DNA of 64,000 bases from Phallusia mammillata. Lineage: Eukaryota; Chordata; Ascidiacea; Phlebobranchia; Ascidiidae. Location: the NCBI GenBank assembly GCA_003260075.1, contig QLIY01000110.1, positions 128,997-192,996 on the forward strand, given 5' to 3'. Positions 46,201-57,177 of the stretch are shown piece by piece (the first letter of the stretch is position 1; every line of letters begins with the position of its first letter). Made by a program: the position numbers and the translations under genes. Below the pieces are notes generated by a model. It was not told where the DNA came from and did not search any database. It saw only the letters and a program-made list of their open reading frames with translations.

Positions 46201-48663
46201 TGCCCAGACCTATGCCTAGAGGTACAAGACCTGTACGGCCCAATGTAGAAATTTCAGCAACTCCATGGGTTCCTCTGCCCAACCAAATGGGACAGGTATA
46301 TTTTGTAAAAGTAAAACTGGATGTATATTAGGTTAAAATTGTGGTAACCACTGTGTTTAAACCGTCTTTTCAAGTCCAAAATTATGATTCCCAAAGTATT
46401 CCTAACTATAATGAGGAAAATAATGGCCTAAACGTGGCCCCTCATATCACTGATGATGGCATTAGCATTTGCCGAAACGTTTGATTAATAAAGCATGTCG
46501 CTTTTTAAGTCTATTTGGGCTGTTATTGTCCTCATTAAACTTATGAACAGATCTGTGTATAGTATTCTTAAACTAGCCTGTTTGGTCTAGCGTAGGAGAG
46601 CGATTTAAAATGTAAATACATACAACATTGTGTGATAAAATTGTTTTTTTAATTGTTTCTGTTCATGTTTTATCTTCTTTTGCAGAGACCTGGCCAAGGT
46701 GGAGGTCCTGGGGGGGGGGTGTAAACTAGTCTGTTTGGTCTAGTATAGGAGAGCGATTTAAAATGTAAATACGTATAACATTGTGTGATAAAATTGTTTT
46801 TTTAATTGTTTCTATTCATGTTTTATCTTCTTTTGCAGAGACCTGGCCAAGGTGGAGGTCCTCAGATAAGGATGTAAGTGCTGTTTCAATAGCATTCAAT
46901 CTGTGGTAGAAAATAGGGCTTGCCAAACTTTTTGCCAGCAATCCTGTACAATTCAAACTTTTCCAAACATACAATTTTCCCTTGCTTTGATAAAATGATT
47001 TAACTTTTGAAACTTAATTTAACTTTTTGTCGTGAAGAATGCAGCCTACACTCTACTGAACTGCACCAGTTTAACATCTGGTTTCTTACGTGCTTTTATT
47101 GCATCATAAACTTGCAAAGCGATGGAGTATTCAAATAATATCCAGCTTGGTCAATAGAATAAAGTGTATATTTTTCGCTGTCTGTTTATGTTTCGATATT
47201 CATGTTTCGAAATTTGTGAAAAAACTTAAAATTTTGTGTTCTTTAGTAGATTTGAAAATGATGAAAGTCAGAAACACTCCAATCCATGACCCCTAGTTTA
47301 GGAAGTCCTGGTATAAATGTTTTGTTTAAAACCTAATGATTTTTGGTCAGGATTGTTTCCAACAGAACCTGTACTTGATTTGCACTTTTTTGGTGCTACA
47401 CTGATCAAATATTGTTGATTTATAAGGGAAAGTTTAAATACAGATTTATTGCAAGCTTTTTCCCTGTTGTTAAATAGTTCGGACAATAACATTTTGCTTC
47501 CACAAAACTCATTGTTTGGTCATACATGTAGAATGTTATGCCCTATTGGTGCCTAGTCAATAAGAAAGTTTGTAGTTTCGGCTGTTCCAAAATTTTTGCA
47601 TCAACTTTGTCAGTGTTGTATCAAGTATATTTGTGCAGATTTTTATTATGCTTTTTTTCTTACAGGGTGAGAATGTCAGCCCCAATTGGCCCTGGTGGGT
47701 TTCAGCCTCCTCTTCTGCAATTTCCCCACCCCCAGTTTGTACCCAATGCCCCTACTTACCGACCAAATGCTGGTGGAAATGCCCCACGTCCAACAACTGC
47801 ACACTCACAACCACCCAGGCCTGCTGCCCAGAATCAACGTCCAGTTGCACCTGTTATTCCAACCCCAGCACCCAGTCAACCTGAAAGCTCAATCACTGTT
47901 GATCAGCCTCGCTACAATGTGGAGGTATATGTTTGTTGCTTCAACAAGTGTACTTGGTATCACACACAACAACATCTAAAAGTAACACACATTAAACACA
48001 CTTCCATACACTCCATACATTTGCATCTTATGCTATTGACAATGCAAAAAAAAGATTTGGAATGCTTGGGTGAATATTGTGTTGTTAATCAGCACATTGG
48101 AGTGATTTTTTAATTTAATTTTTGTCCTGTTTGAGAAAAATCTCGACCATCAAACAGACGCACAGACCAAAAAAGTGTTCTTAAAACCTTTTTATGTCTC
48201 TCAACAGTTCATTTCTTTATAGGTGAAAAATGTTTTGATGAACACTGCTGTAACAATTGCCCTATGTTTTTTGGGGCATTGTAAACTTTATTATTATTTT
48301 TCATGTTTTTAGGTGAATGCATCCATCCAACCTTACATCCACATATCTGTGAACCCAAACAACCCACAAACATCTGCTTCCCAGAGTCAACCTGCATCTG
48401 CAACAACTAATGTTTCAAGAATGGAAGTTGATTTTGATTCCTTGCCGTCATTCGAACCCGTTGTGCCTTCAGCCCAGGTATTCCATAAATGATACACACT
48501 AAATATCAGGATTTGTTAAAAAAATGTTAAGAGTATTTGGTGGTGGCATAGAAAGGGTATAGTATGTTGGTGTTTATTGTTAAACAATGTACTCGTTAAG
48601 CTGGAGACAGTACACATGGTTTCGACCTATAAGGTCTCATCAGTGCAGCTGGTGATGAGAGAT

Positions 48664-48695
<32 letters not shown>

Positions 48696-51600
48696 CTTTA
48701 ACGGCACTCCAGTTTGCTGGGAGTAACCAACGCTTGAGTTTCCAACGCTGTGTGCAGTTTCCAACGCTGTTATCTTTTATTGGCTCTATGCTTTAACAGT
48801 GTACTCGTTAATTGAGAAATATTGACATTTTTCAAGCAACCTTTTGTATTGCAGACCATCACTTCAGGGGGGGGGGTTTAGATTTGACACTCAAACAAAT
48901 AAATGCCATGTAGTCACCTGTGAATAATCTATTATTGTAAAAAAAAGTTTAGACATTAATTTTTATTTGTTAACTTTACAATATCATTCTTTTTTTAACA
49001 TGTTGGATTAATTTTATCAATTCTGTAATTAAACAAAATTATAACAACTCTGGTGCAGTATATTTTCTCTACAAACCATTATATTAAGTTGTAAAATTGT
49101 AGAGAAATCTGTACTATTGTGTAGGTCTTTCTACTGAACGATTGCACAACCTAATAATGGATTCTGTTCGGCAAGCAACTGATGGTCAAGCACCAACCCC
49201 AATGGTAGTAGAAGGACAAGCTGGTGGACAGGTGGGTTCAGGGGGGGGGGGATTATGTTAAGTTGTAAAATTGTAGAGAAATCTGTTTTATTGTGTAGGT
49301 CTTTCTACTGAACGATTGCACAACTTAATAATGGATTCTGTTCGGCAAGCAACTGATGGTCAAGTCCCAACCCCAATGGTAGTAGAAGGACAAGCTGGTG
49401 GACAGGTGGGTTCATTTTGTCGAAGTTATCGCTGTGTTCATGTTTTGTATGAAAAATAGTGGTTTGAATTAGTCTTTTTTTGTTAATTTTGCCAAACCCA
49501 TGGCCATGTTTAAGTAGTGGGTACTTATAGTAATGGTCTGATTTTGTGTCAAAGTGCAATATATAAATTGGCATTATGGAATTTTTTTACAGAATCAAAT
49601 TGCAAGCAATGTTTCCAACATGGTAGGACAGGCAGTCTACAATGCTGTGTTTAATCATTTATCAGGTAAGCACTTTTTTTGTAGACACACACTTGTTTGT
49701 CACAGGCATGATATTAAATTCACCGTTTAGTGTTTGACAAAGTTTTTATTGCAAGTCTAAGTATACCACCAGAGGTTGGACATTCCAGTTTATTATAGGT
49801 GCCCTTAATCCATAGTTATTATTGGTTCCTTTCTATAGGGCAGTGTTTCTAAAATTATTGGTCAGGCTCAAAGTTGGGTCACCTGAAAAATATTTTCAGT
49901 CACCTGTGGGGGGGGGGAGATGGACATTTCAGTTTATTATAGGTGCCCTCAATCCATATTTATTATTGGTTCATTTCTATAGGGCAGTGTTTCTAAAATT
50001 ATGGGTCAGGCTCAAAGTTGGGTCACCTGAAAAATATTTTCAGTCACCTGTTTTAGAAAGAGCATCTACTTCTTAACTTTGTTTCAGAGCGTTTTTAAAG
50101 TTTGAGCTAAATGGAAATTTGATCATGAAAAAAAGAAGATCTGTTTAATTTTTTGACTAAACATTTCCACATTAACATAGGAATTAACAATAAAACCAGA
50201 TTAAAATAGTAATAATGCACATCCATGGGTCGCGAGAAACCAGTAACGAATTTTTTTAGAAGAATTTTGGTTGCATCAAAAAATAAATTGGAAACCACTG
50301 CTATAGGCGACACATCGTGATTTAGTTGGTTTGTTTGTTTTTTACTTGATTTTACCAAACTTTCAGACAAAAATGTGCCAAAAAATGATGCCTATGCCAG
50401 TAGCATAATATAAGAAGTTCTTCTGTCTATCTTTTAGGTTCATCTTCAACAAGTGCATCAGCTTCTACACCAGGAACAACCAATACTGCTACAAACAGTC
50501 AGGCAGACCAAACTCCAACCACATCAACCACTGCGACTTCTAGCCAGCCCTCACCAAGCGAAGCTATGGATTACAACCAATCTTCAAGTGTTGCTAGCTC
50601 CAGTTCACAGGAAACACCCAAAGGTTGTTTCTACTTTAGCTGAGATTTTGTCTGCTTTTTGAACCCTATGTAATTAAGGCTCTAAATGTTTGCAGTTGAC
50701 AGAGATGTAAGTGCTGATGGACTAGACAAAATTATTAGTGGAGGAGGATTCGGGTCATTAAGTATGTGAATGCTTTAACTTTGCATGATTTGGCTACTCA
50801 TAAACTTACTGATTTTGGTAGTCTAAAACGGTGTTTTTTTTTACTTTTTCCAATTTAAATCACTCTTCCAAAAACGAGTCACCAAATTTTATTCACCTGT
50901 CACACATCGCCAGTCAGTCATTGAGTTTGGCTAAAATGAAGCATATTTACTCACAAGACTTTTCTACAAGATTTTCCAAATGCTCAAGTTATGTCTATTC
51001 AAATAGTGAATATTAAACACAGAATAGCAAATGTATACAAACCCATTGGATTTGATTTTTTTATCGGCTTTTGAGCGATTTTCCTGGTTAGGAAATGAGA
51101 ATGTAGAATACCGTGTAGACCCATTTAAAAACTTTTGAACATTTTTTTATGTTTCTTTCAGGTCCCAAAGAAACAGCAAAACCAGACACACCAGGTTGGT
51201 TATATATGCTTTCAAACCATTTTTATGTATATTGTTTGTGTTTTATGTGCCATGAGAGATTTCCAAGTGTGCCGCAAAATATTTCCTTCTTAAAAGTGCA
51301 AACCTACCCTTGTATTACTTCATGACAAAATACTGGTGTGCATAACAAAGTTTAAAAAGCTCATATTTTCGTTGTATGTAATTAAAAGCATCCGTACCCA
51401 TAATAACAAAGTTGAACATTACAATTTTTAAAGAACTTTTGTTATGTTAACCTGCAAAAAATTTTAATTCCTTAAAGCGCTGCACGCTTAAAAAGTTTGA
51501 GAACCACTGGTCAAGTCACTTGAAAAACCAGCACCTGTGTTGTACCCGCTTGCTTAATGTGTTCACATAATCTTAAAGCATGGTTATGAGAATTAGGAGA

Positions 51601-54600
51601 TAATTTGGTAACTTTGTATTGGACAACATTGTAGCTGAATACATCTTATTTCCAAAAAATCCTTACATGTAAATCTATTGCTTTTACAGGCACAAGTAAT
51701 GACCGTGGTAAAATAGAAGTGATGAAAATTATCAAAGATGAAATCAAGTCAAGAGGCTCACTGAAGTGTAAGTACATCCGATAAATTATTAGAAAAGCTT
51801 AAAAATAACCTGAAAAATTTGGTACTACCAGTCAAGCATACTAAATATCCAGACAAGTTGTGAAAGGAATTTTGAAAACTCCAGTGGAATAAGCAAGAAA
51901 ACCATATTATTGAAACGTTTTTATATGTTGCTACCATTTATGAAATGAATGCTGTTTTTTCATAGTGTGAATAGTCAAGGAATCGTTGTGTTTTTTTATG
52001 TATTAAATTAGATTGCAATGTTGGTTAAGTTTTTATATCCATCATAAACATAGAAAAACAGTCAATCAAAAAGTGGCACTTGTTATTAACATCCAGTTTA
52101 CAACTTAAACATTTTCAATTGCAACACTTTAAATACCAAGCTAACTTTTGAAGTTGGTTATTTATTAAAAATTGAAAACATTGTTTGCAGCACCATTGGA
52201 AGATCAGCCTGGGACATCGAAACGCAAACCTATGGGCCGAATATCACTGAATCCAGAAGACGTTAAAGTTCCAACTGGCAGCATGGCTTCCATGAATGAC
52301 CTCGCTAGACAACTTGGTTATGACTTTCCAAGCATTGAAAGCGTTACTTCAAGTATGAACTATATTGTTTTTGTAGATTGACCAGTTTTGCATAATCTTT
52401 AAACGTTTTTAGACATGGCTGAAAAAATCATGCTTGTCTGTGGAGAAGAAATCACAAACGATGAATCATTTGAGTTTTTCCGAGGAGACATCCGTCCACT
52501 GCAAAAACTTCGTCTACCTTTGCAAAAGTTGTTTTCCAAAGAGTTTTTTAAAGGAAAGAAGCCAACACTTGACGATATTAAGGTTTGAAACAGTCATTGC
52601 TGTACAAAGTCATTATGAAAAGTTTAAAAAAGTAACGTTTTGTCATTTTTTGTAAAGGCACCCAACCTGTTAATAACAAAAACATACATTTTGGGTTTAA
52701 AACTTGTTTAAAGTTTGGTGCTGTTTTAAATTATTTTTGGAATGCTGTTGTAAAGTTTTTTGAAAGTTATGTGTGCAGCTTAAAAAATATAGTAAAAGAA
52801 TCCTCCCTCTATCAAGCTACACAAATACTATTCACTTATACTGGACATCACATTTTATGCTTGGTTATCAACCAAAATTTCAAAAACTTTTGGTAACATC
52901 AGGCTTGGCTTTCTACAAAAATCAATACTGTAATATTGAATCACCAAACATGTCTTTATGATACTTACTTTTTGAATTTAAGTACAAAAATTTTAAACAA
53001 TAACAAATATGGCGTTCTGCTATTATATCAGATATATACATTCTTCTAGTCTTCCAAATATAATTAAATTGACAAATAACATTGACAGTTCAGGCATATA
53101 AAACAATTCTGGTTTTTGAAACAAAAATGTGGAGTTGTCCTCTTTGATTGTTTTTAAGGTTTCAAAACATGATTTTTTTTTTCCAGATGGCTGGAGAAGT
53201 TTTATCCGAGTCATATGAACCTTCAGTGATTAAGTTTTTCTTACGCAGTAAATCAAAAAATGACATAGACAGTGCAAAGTCGAACTTGGCTCTCCACAAA
53301 TTTTTCATCACCAAAGCAATGGAGTTTATTTTTTTGGCTGGTAAGAGACCTAAATACAGATCTGTTCAATAAAATGTCATAGTGCGCCAGGCCTTTTGAA
53401 GGTGTCATACTAAATCAGTCGGTCACTATCACTAAGCATTTCCACATGAAAAGGCGTAGGCCAGAAAAATATGGCAAGGTTCTTGTGATTCGACTTTCTA
53501 TATGCTCACCACTGCGCATGTGTAGCTCAGTTGGTAGAGCGGGGGGGGGGTATCACCAAAGCAATGGAGTTTGTTTTTTTGGCTGGTAAGAGACATAAAT
53601 ACAGATGTGTTCAATAAAATGTCAACTTTCTATATGCTCACCACTGCGCATGTGTAGCTCAGTTGGTAGAGCGGGAGTCCCAGAATGGCTCATGTCGTGG
53701 GTGTGAACCCCACCACAGACTTGTAGTCTATGTCTTGGTGACCAGCAGATTCAGTATAATGTGTATAGGCCTGTTTTACTATGATTTGGAAATGAGTGTT
53801 TGCTGGTCTGAGTGATGCTTTAGGGCTGATCCCAGTTATGAATTTATGTTCATCTTATTTAATAACATAAGAATATATATATTGCACTTAACAATTGTAA
53901 GTATATAGGGGGGGGGGTACCTAAAATATAAGTAAGGTAATTTTTAGGCAAACATATTTATCTTACTGATAAAATGTAAGAAATACAATGTAAACACGTT
54001 GTATTTTAGATGATTCTTCATATGCCCAAGACTTTGACAAACACATTCGCTACACATTAGCTGTTTGGGTGCGACTGAATGAACAAATCCTGAAAGGAGG
54101 GCGGCGTACCTTTGCTAAAGTTGTTCTGGCAACAAATGTAAGAACTATATTTAAAATTCTCTGATGGTTTAAAATCTAGCATGTAGGCTATATTTTAAAA
54201 GATCTACAAGCAAGCATGATTTTTAAGGAACATGTTTTTGTGCAACGTTTAAAAAACTTTACCAACAAAAGTTGTTCTTGCAACAAATGCAAGAATTGGG
54301 GGGGGGGGATTTTATTTTCCTAAGATATAAGTAATGTAATTTTTAGGAAAAACGTATTTATCTTACTGATAAAATGTAAGAAATACAATGTAAACACGGT
54401 GTATTTTAGATGATTCTTCATATGCCCAAGATTTTGACAAACACATTCGCTACACATTAGCTGTGTGGGTGCGACTGAATGAACAAATCCTGAAAGGAGG
54501 GCGGCGTACCTTTGCTAAAGTTGTTCTGGCAACAAATGTAAGAACTATATTTAAAATTCTCTGATGATTTAAAATGTAGCATGTAGGCTATATTTTAAAA

Positions 54601-55898
54601 GATCTACAAGCAAGCATGATTTTCAAGGAACATGTTTTTGTGCAAAGTTAAAAAAAACTTTACCAACAAAAGTTGTTCTTGCAACAAATGCAAGAATTGA
54701 CTTTAAAATTCTCTGATGATTTAAAAATTGGCTGGTAAATTTTGAAAGCTGGACAAAGCAAAACATGATTTTCAAGAAACTTTTTTTGTGAAAATTATGT
54801 TACTATTTCACTTTGGTCAGTTTGTAGAATGAATTAAAGAAAACCCCACCTTAATCAAACAGTCAACAATTAAAAGCTAATAGAATTGTTGGTTTTAAGG
54901 ACATCTTTTCCATGATGCACGATCCACTTACAATTTTGAGCCGTGGTTTGCTGCGCTACGAGGGTAATGATGAACACCCTATTCTGAAACTGTTTGAAGC
55001 ACTTGCAAATTTTGCTCCAATTTCTCAGAAAGATATTGACCAGTTCATTGTGAAATGGGGTGACAAACAAAAAGTCGTTGATGATGTAAGTAATTAAGTA
55101 TACACTAATTATCATTTACCTGGTCAACACAGAACGTTAACGATTGTGTTTGGTTGTGTGTGCTTGACAAAACATTAAAAGGGAAGATATTAATTTTTCT
55201 GTGTAGAAAGAATTAGGGATGGGCCGTGTTTTTCCACCATCTATTTAAAAACGACATTTTTGTTTTTGGATACCCTTTTAAACGCTGGTTTCATATGTTA
55301 GCATGGCATGAATATGCAAATTTAATGCTTGGGTCGGTCGAGCACCAAGCATCAAAAACAGCAATGTTTGGTACCAAGTACTCAGGTTCTGGCTCGGTTT
55401 GGATTGGCTCATCCTTAGAAATAATAACAATTAATAGTATACAACACCTGAATCAAAATATATATTTGTTTGCATGAAAAAGGCGGTGCAAGCAATCATG
55501 GATGTGATTGAGGCTGGAACAGCAAGAATAGATGCAGAGACTGCTCGAAAAAAAGCTGCTGAAGAAAAAGCAGCCAAAGAAGCAGCAGCAGCAGAAATGA
55601 AAACTGCTGAGGCAAATACTTCATCTGCTGAAGGTATGGTTTTATTCCTAGCTATTCCTAGCATGCAACTACAGGACTCTACCTGTACTGCATTCTGTCA
55701 TTAAACCAAATTAGTTGATAATTTTGTTGCTTGTTATTAGTTCCTGATGAAAACGCATGGAAAAAAGAAGTTTCACCTGAATGGGTTGAGACCATTGTAA
55801 ACGATATTGAAAAGCAAAAATCTGTGCCCCCTCAGGCCCCATTCAGTGAGGCTTACATGGCAGGAATGCCTGCCAGTAAAAGACGAAAGGTGAAGTAA
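40256..55898 (+). CDS. BAG6: BAG6 (BAT3/Scythe) orthologue, 28 exons, 1139 aa
   Basis: Exons: 40256-40315, 40613-40727, 40885-41033, 41511-41588, 42242-42386, 42777-42856, 42918-43056, 43645-43750, 44254-44380, 45578-45737, 46159-46295, 46839-46873, 47666-47924, 48313-48477, 48854-48866, 49125-49231, 49593-49665, 50438-50623, 50696-50761, 51162-51194, 51690-51767, 52191-52352, 52413-52582, 53187-53340, 54010-54137, 54900-55085, 55483-55633, 55741-55898. They total 3420 nt, in phase throughout. The N-terminus is a ubiquitin-like domain (MKIVVKTMDSRSSTF, RQRLIFQGRVLSDD, GKVLHLVQRLP). The middle is Pro/Ser/Thr-rich, with the BAG6-type segment after RHPTLKELGKVYRDV. The C-terminus has the BAG-like end (EWVETIVNDIEKQK, SEAYMAGMPASKRRK). 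BAG6 is a chaperone that holds exposed hydrophobic proteins for tail-anchor insertion or proteasomal degradation. Human BAG6 is about 1130 aa. Exon 15 (13 nt) is cut off by a G-run but is needed for phase. Exons 12, 16 and 25 have extra copies next to G-runs. Confidence 0.95.
41056..41172. mobile_element. Short pogo/Tigger-like MITE copy
   Basis: Between ACAGTAAGCCTCAGTTAAAC and GACTGAGGTTTACTG, inverted ends of the same family as 38275-38520 and 41938-42116. It is a deleted copy in a BAG6 intron. Confidence 0.7.
41938..42116. mobile_element. pogo/Tigger-like MITE, complete copy with TA flanks
   Basis: About 178 bp, ACAGTAAACCGAAGTGG at the left and CCGGGCTTTACTGTA at the right. Inverted CAGTAAA ends and flanking TA dinucleotides fit Tc1/mariner-pogo insertions. 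It lies in a BAG6 intron. Confidence 0.75.
43766..43975. repeat. Duplicated block after BAG6 exon 8, joined by a G-run
   Basis: Sequence following exon 8, including its last bases (AAGAAATAGGTAGCTG), recurs after the G-run 43861-43870. The second copy has a deletion of about 20 bases. Confidence 0.8.
45175..45470. repeat. Tandem ~150-bp intronic duplication joined by a G-run
   Basis: The block ending AGCAGTCAACTCC before the G-run 45322-45331 starts again after it, with several small differences. It lies in a BAG6 intron. Confidence 0.85.
46560..46873 (+). repeat. BAG6 exon 12 and upstream intron present twice
   Basis: The intron end and exon 12 occur as 46570-46709 and 46720-46873. In the first copy the exon is cut after GGAGGTCCT by the G-run 46710-46719, so it has no donor. 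Only the second copy is complete and in phase. Confidence 0.85.
48665..48695. repeat. 31-nt uninterrupted G homopolymer
   Basis: In a BAG6 intron. To its left is a phrase with TTTCGACCTATAAGGTCTCA of a kind that recurs in invertebrate repeats, related to the one near 61440-61480. No duplicated flank is clear here. Confidence 0.7.
49081..49412 (+). repeat. BAG6 exon 16 present twice around a G-run
   Basis: A block of about 160 bases including the whole exon (GTCTTTCTACTGAACG to GGTGGACAG) occurs left and right of the G-run 49241-49251, with a few silent or minor changes (GCACCAACC against GTCCCAACC). The exon is 107 nt, so using both copies would shift the frame. Confidence 0.88.
49765..50050. 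repeat. Tandem ~140-bp intronic duplication joined by a G-run
   Basis: The block from about 49770 to 49907 recurs from 49918, separated by the G-run 49908-49917. Single-base differences only. It lies in a BAG6 intron. Confidence 0.85.
51245..51512. mobile_element. hAT-like MITE fragment in a BAG6 intron
   Basis: Carries AAGTGTGCCGCAAAATATTTCC and ends GTTTGAGAACCACTG, matching the family at 20706-20978. The left end is missing. Confidence 0.6.
53620..53880 (+). mobile_element. tRNA-derived SINE, with a truncated copy just upstream
   Basis: A-box TGTAGCTCAGTTGGTAGAGC and B-box-like GGGTGTGAACCCCACC stand in tRNA spacing. The tail TTAGGGCTGATCCCAGTTATG is shared with the element at 56610-56755. 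A first head-only copy (53495-53540) stops at the G-run 53541-53550. It lies in a BAG6 intron. Confidence 0.75.
53918..54700 (+). repeat. ~385-bp duplication carrying BAG6 exon 25 twice
   Basis: The segment from about 53920 to 54297, with the whole 128-nt exon at 54010-54137, recurs at about 54309-54695 with the exon at 54410-54537. The G-run 54298-54308 stands between them. The exon is not a multiple of three, so including both would break the frame. This points to one true copy per haplotype. Confidence 0.9.
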
Positions 55899-55989
55899 CT
55901 TCAACAGTAAGTGTGTATGCTTTAAGTAAGTTAAACTTTTAATATGGTATCCCTTTCTGTCTCAAAACACATTCTGACCAAATTATGAA

Positions 55990-56148
55990 TATTAAGTAAA
56001 CCTGCGTCAATCCGGTTTTGTCTGGATTGGGCAAAAATCCAGATTAACCAATGTCGGATAGTTAAAGCCTTACCACATTTCAAATTATTTGTGCCTAAGT
56101 TTTGTCTGAATTGGGCAAAAATCCGGATTAAACAAGGTTTACTGTAGT
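55990..56148. mobile_element. pogo/Tigger-like MITE downstream of BAG6
   Basis: TAAGTAAACCTGCGTCAATC to AAACAAGGTTTACTGTA, with the family words AATCCGGATTAA and TTACCACATTTCAAATTATT. Inverted ends and TA at the right border. Confidence 0.7.
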
Positions 56149-56609
56149 ACTTGTCCAAATTTTTTTTAACCCAAAATTACTTTTTAGATAATTGCATGAT
56201 CCGTTTTTATCTTAATGAAGTGATTGTGTGGTGCGGGAACAAAAAGTAATTCAGGATCACATATTCTGATGAATAATTCTCAAACCTGAGGCTTTTAACC
56301 TGGCATCATTTTTTTGTTTAGCTTATTATTGTGTGTTTGCTGTTTGTGACCTTAACTTGGAAAACTGTTTTAGTACATGACTGCTTGATATCAGATGCCT
56401 GTTTTCAATGTGTAGCCATTTGTTTTACTAATTGCGCCCACATGGGCTGTGCATCATCTTATTGTAAAATAAATAATATGTTATATTTGTTTTGCTATCA
56501 GCTTCAGCAAGTCAGGAGAGTCAAAAAAAGCCTGTGTAGTGCCCTATATGGGCTAACAGCAAGTTATGTCATAAGTTTTTGTCATCAAGCAAAGGCGTCA
56601 TACAAAAGA

Positions 56610-56755
56610 CCTGCTTAGCTCAGTTGGTAGAGCTTGAGTCCTGAAAAGACTCCAGTCGTGGGTTCGAATCCTACCTCAGGCTAGATTTGTGCAGTAATTG
56701 CTGGTCTGCATGGGCGCTTCAGGGCTGATCCTAGTTATGAATTTATGTTTACCTT
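56610..56755 (+). mobile_element. tRNA-derived SINE
   Basis: A-box TTAGCTCAGTTGGTAGAGC and B-box GGTTCGAATCC with tRNA-like spacing, then a non-tRNA tail with CAGGGCTGATCCTAGTTATG. The shared tail with 53620-53880 shows it is a SINE and not a functional tRNA gene. Acceptor-stem pairing is poor. Confidence 0.75.
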
Positions 56756-57177
56756 AGCTGTATTAGTAACACATGAGATCTAAAAAAGGATGATGACTTC
56801 ATAACAACATTTTTACTTATACTTGTGCAGTACTGGTCTAAACTTTAACGTGCCACAATACCATGTACATAACCCTACATACTGTCTTCAAACTTGCAAT
56901 TTTCTGCCTCTATCTGAAATGCACTATATTTCACTTGATTGCTACAGTTGCACAATTTTGTAAAAAATAATAGTGCATGTTTAATTTGCATATTAATTAG
57001 TTGATGAAAATAACAGATACATGACTTAATTGAAGAAATGGCAATCAGATTTGTTTAGAGAAATAAAGGCCTTTAAAGAGGGTTTATCATAGCAACCATA
57101 TCTAGTACTTAAATATGGCAAGTAGATTTGTTTACAGAAAAAAGGCTCTTAAAGAGGGTTTATAATGGCAACCAGAT

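Larger units (their letters stand above)
55899..57177. other. Region between BAG6 and the ankyrin-MYND gene
   Basis: The two genes converge here, so it should hold both 3' UTRs. It contains a Tigger-like MITE (55990-56148) and a SINE (56610-56755). A short imperfect direct repeat with AAAGAGGGTTTAT lies at about 57070-57170. No other gene seen. Confidence 0.55.

Noticed and set aside
56600-56690. A functional tRNA gene with clear A and B boxes
   Set aside because: The acceptor stem does not pair well and the sequence continues into a tail shared with another copy at 53620-53880, so it is a SINE head.
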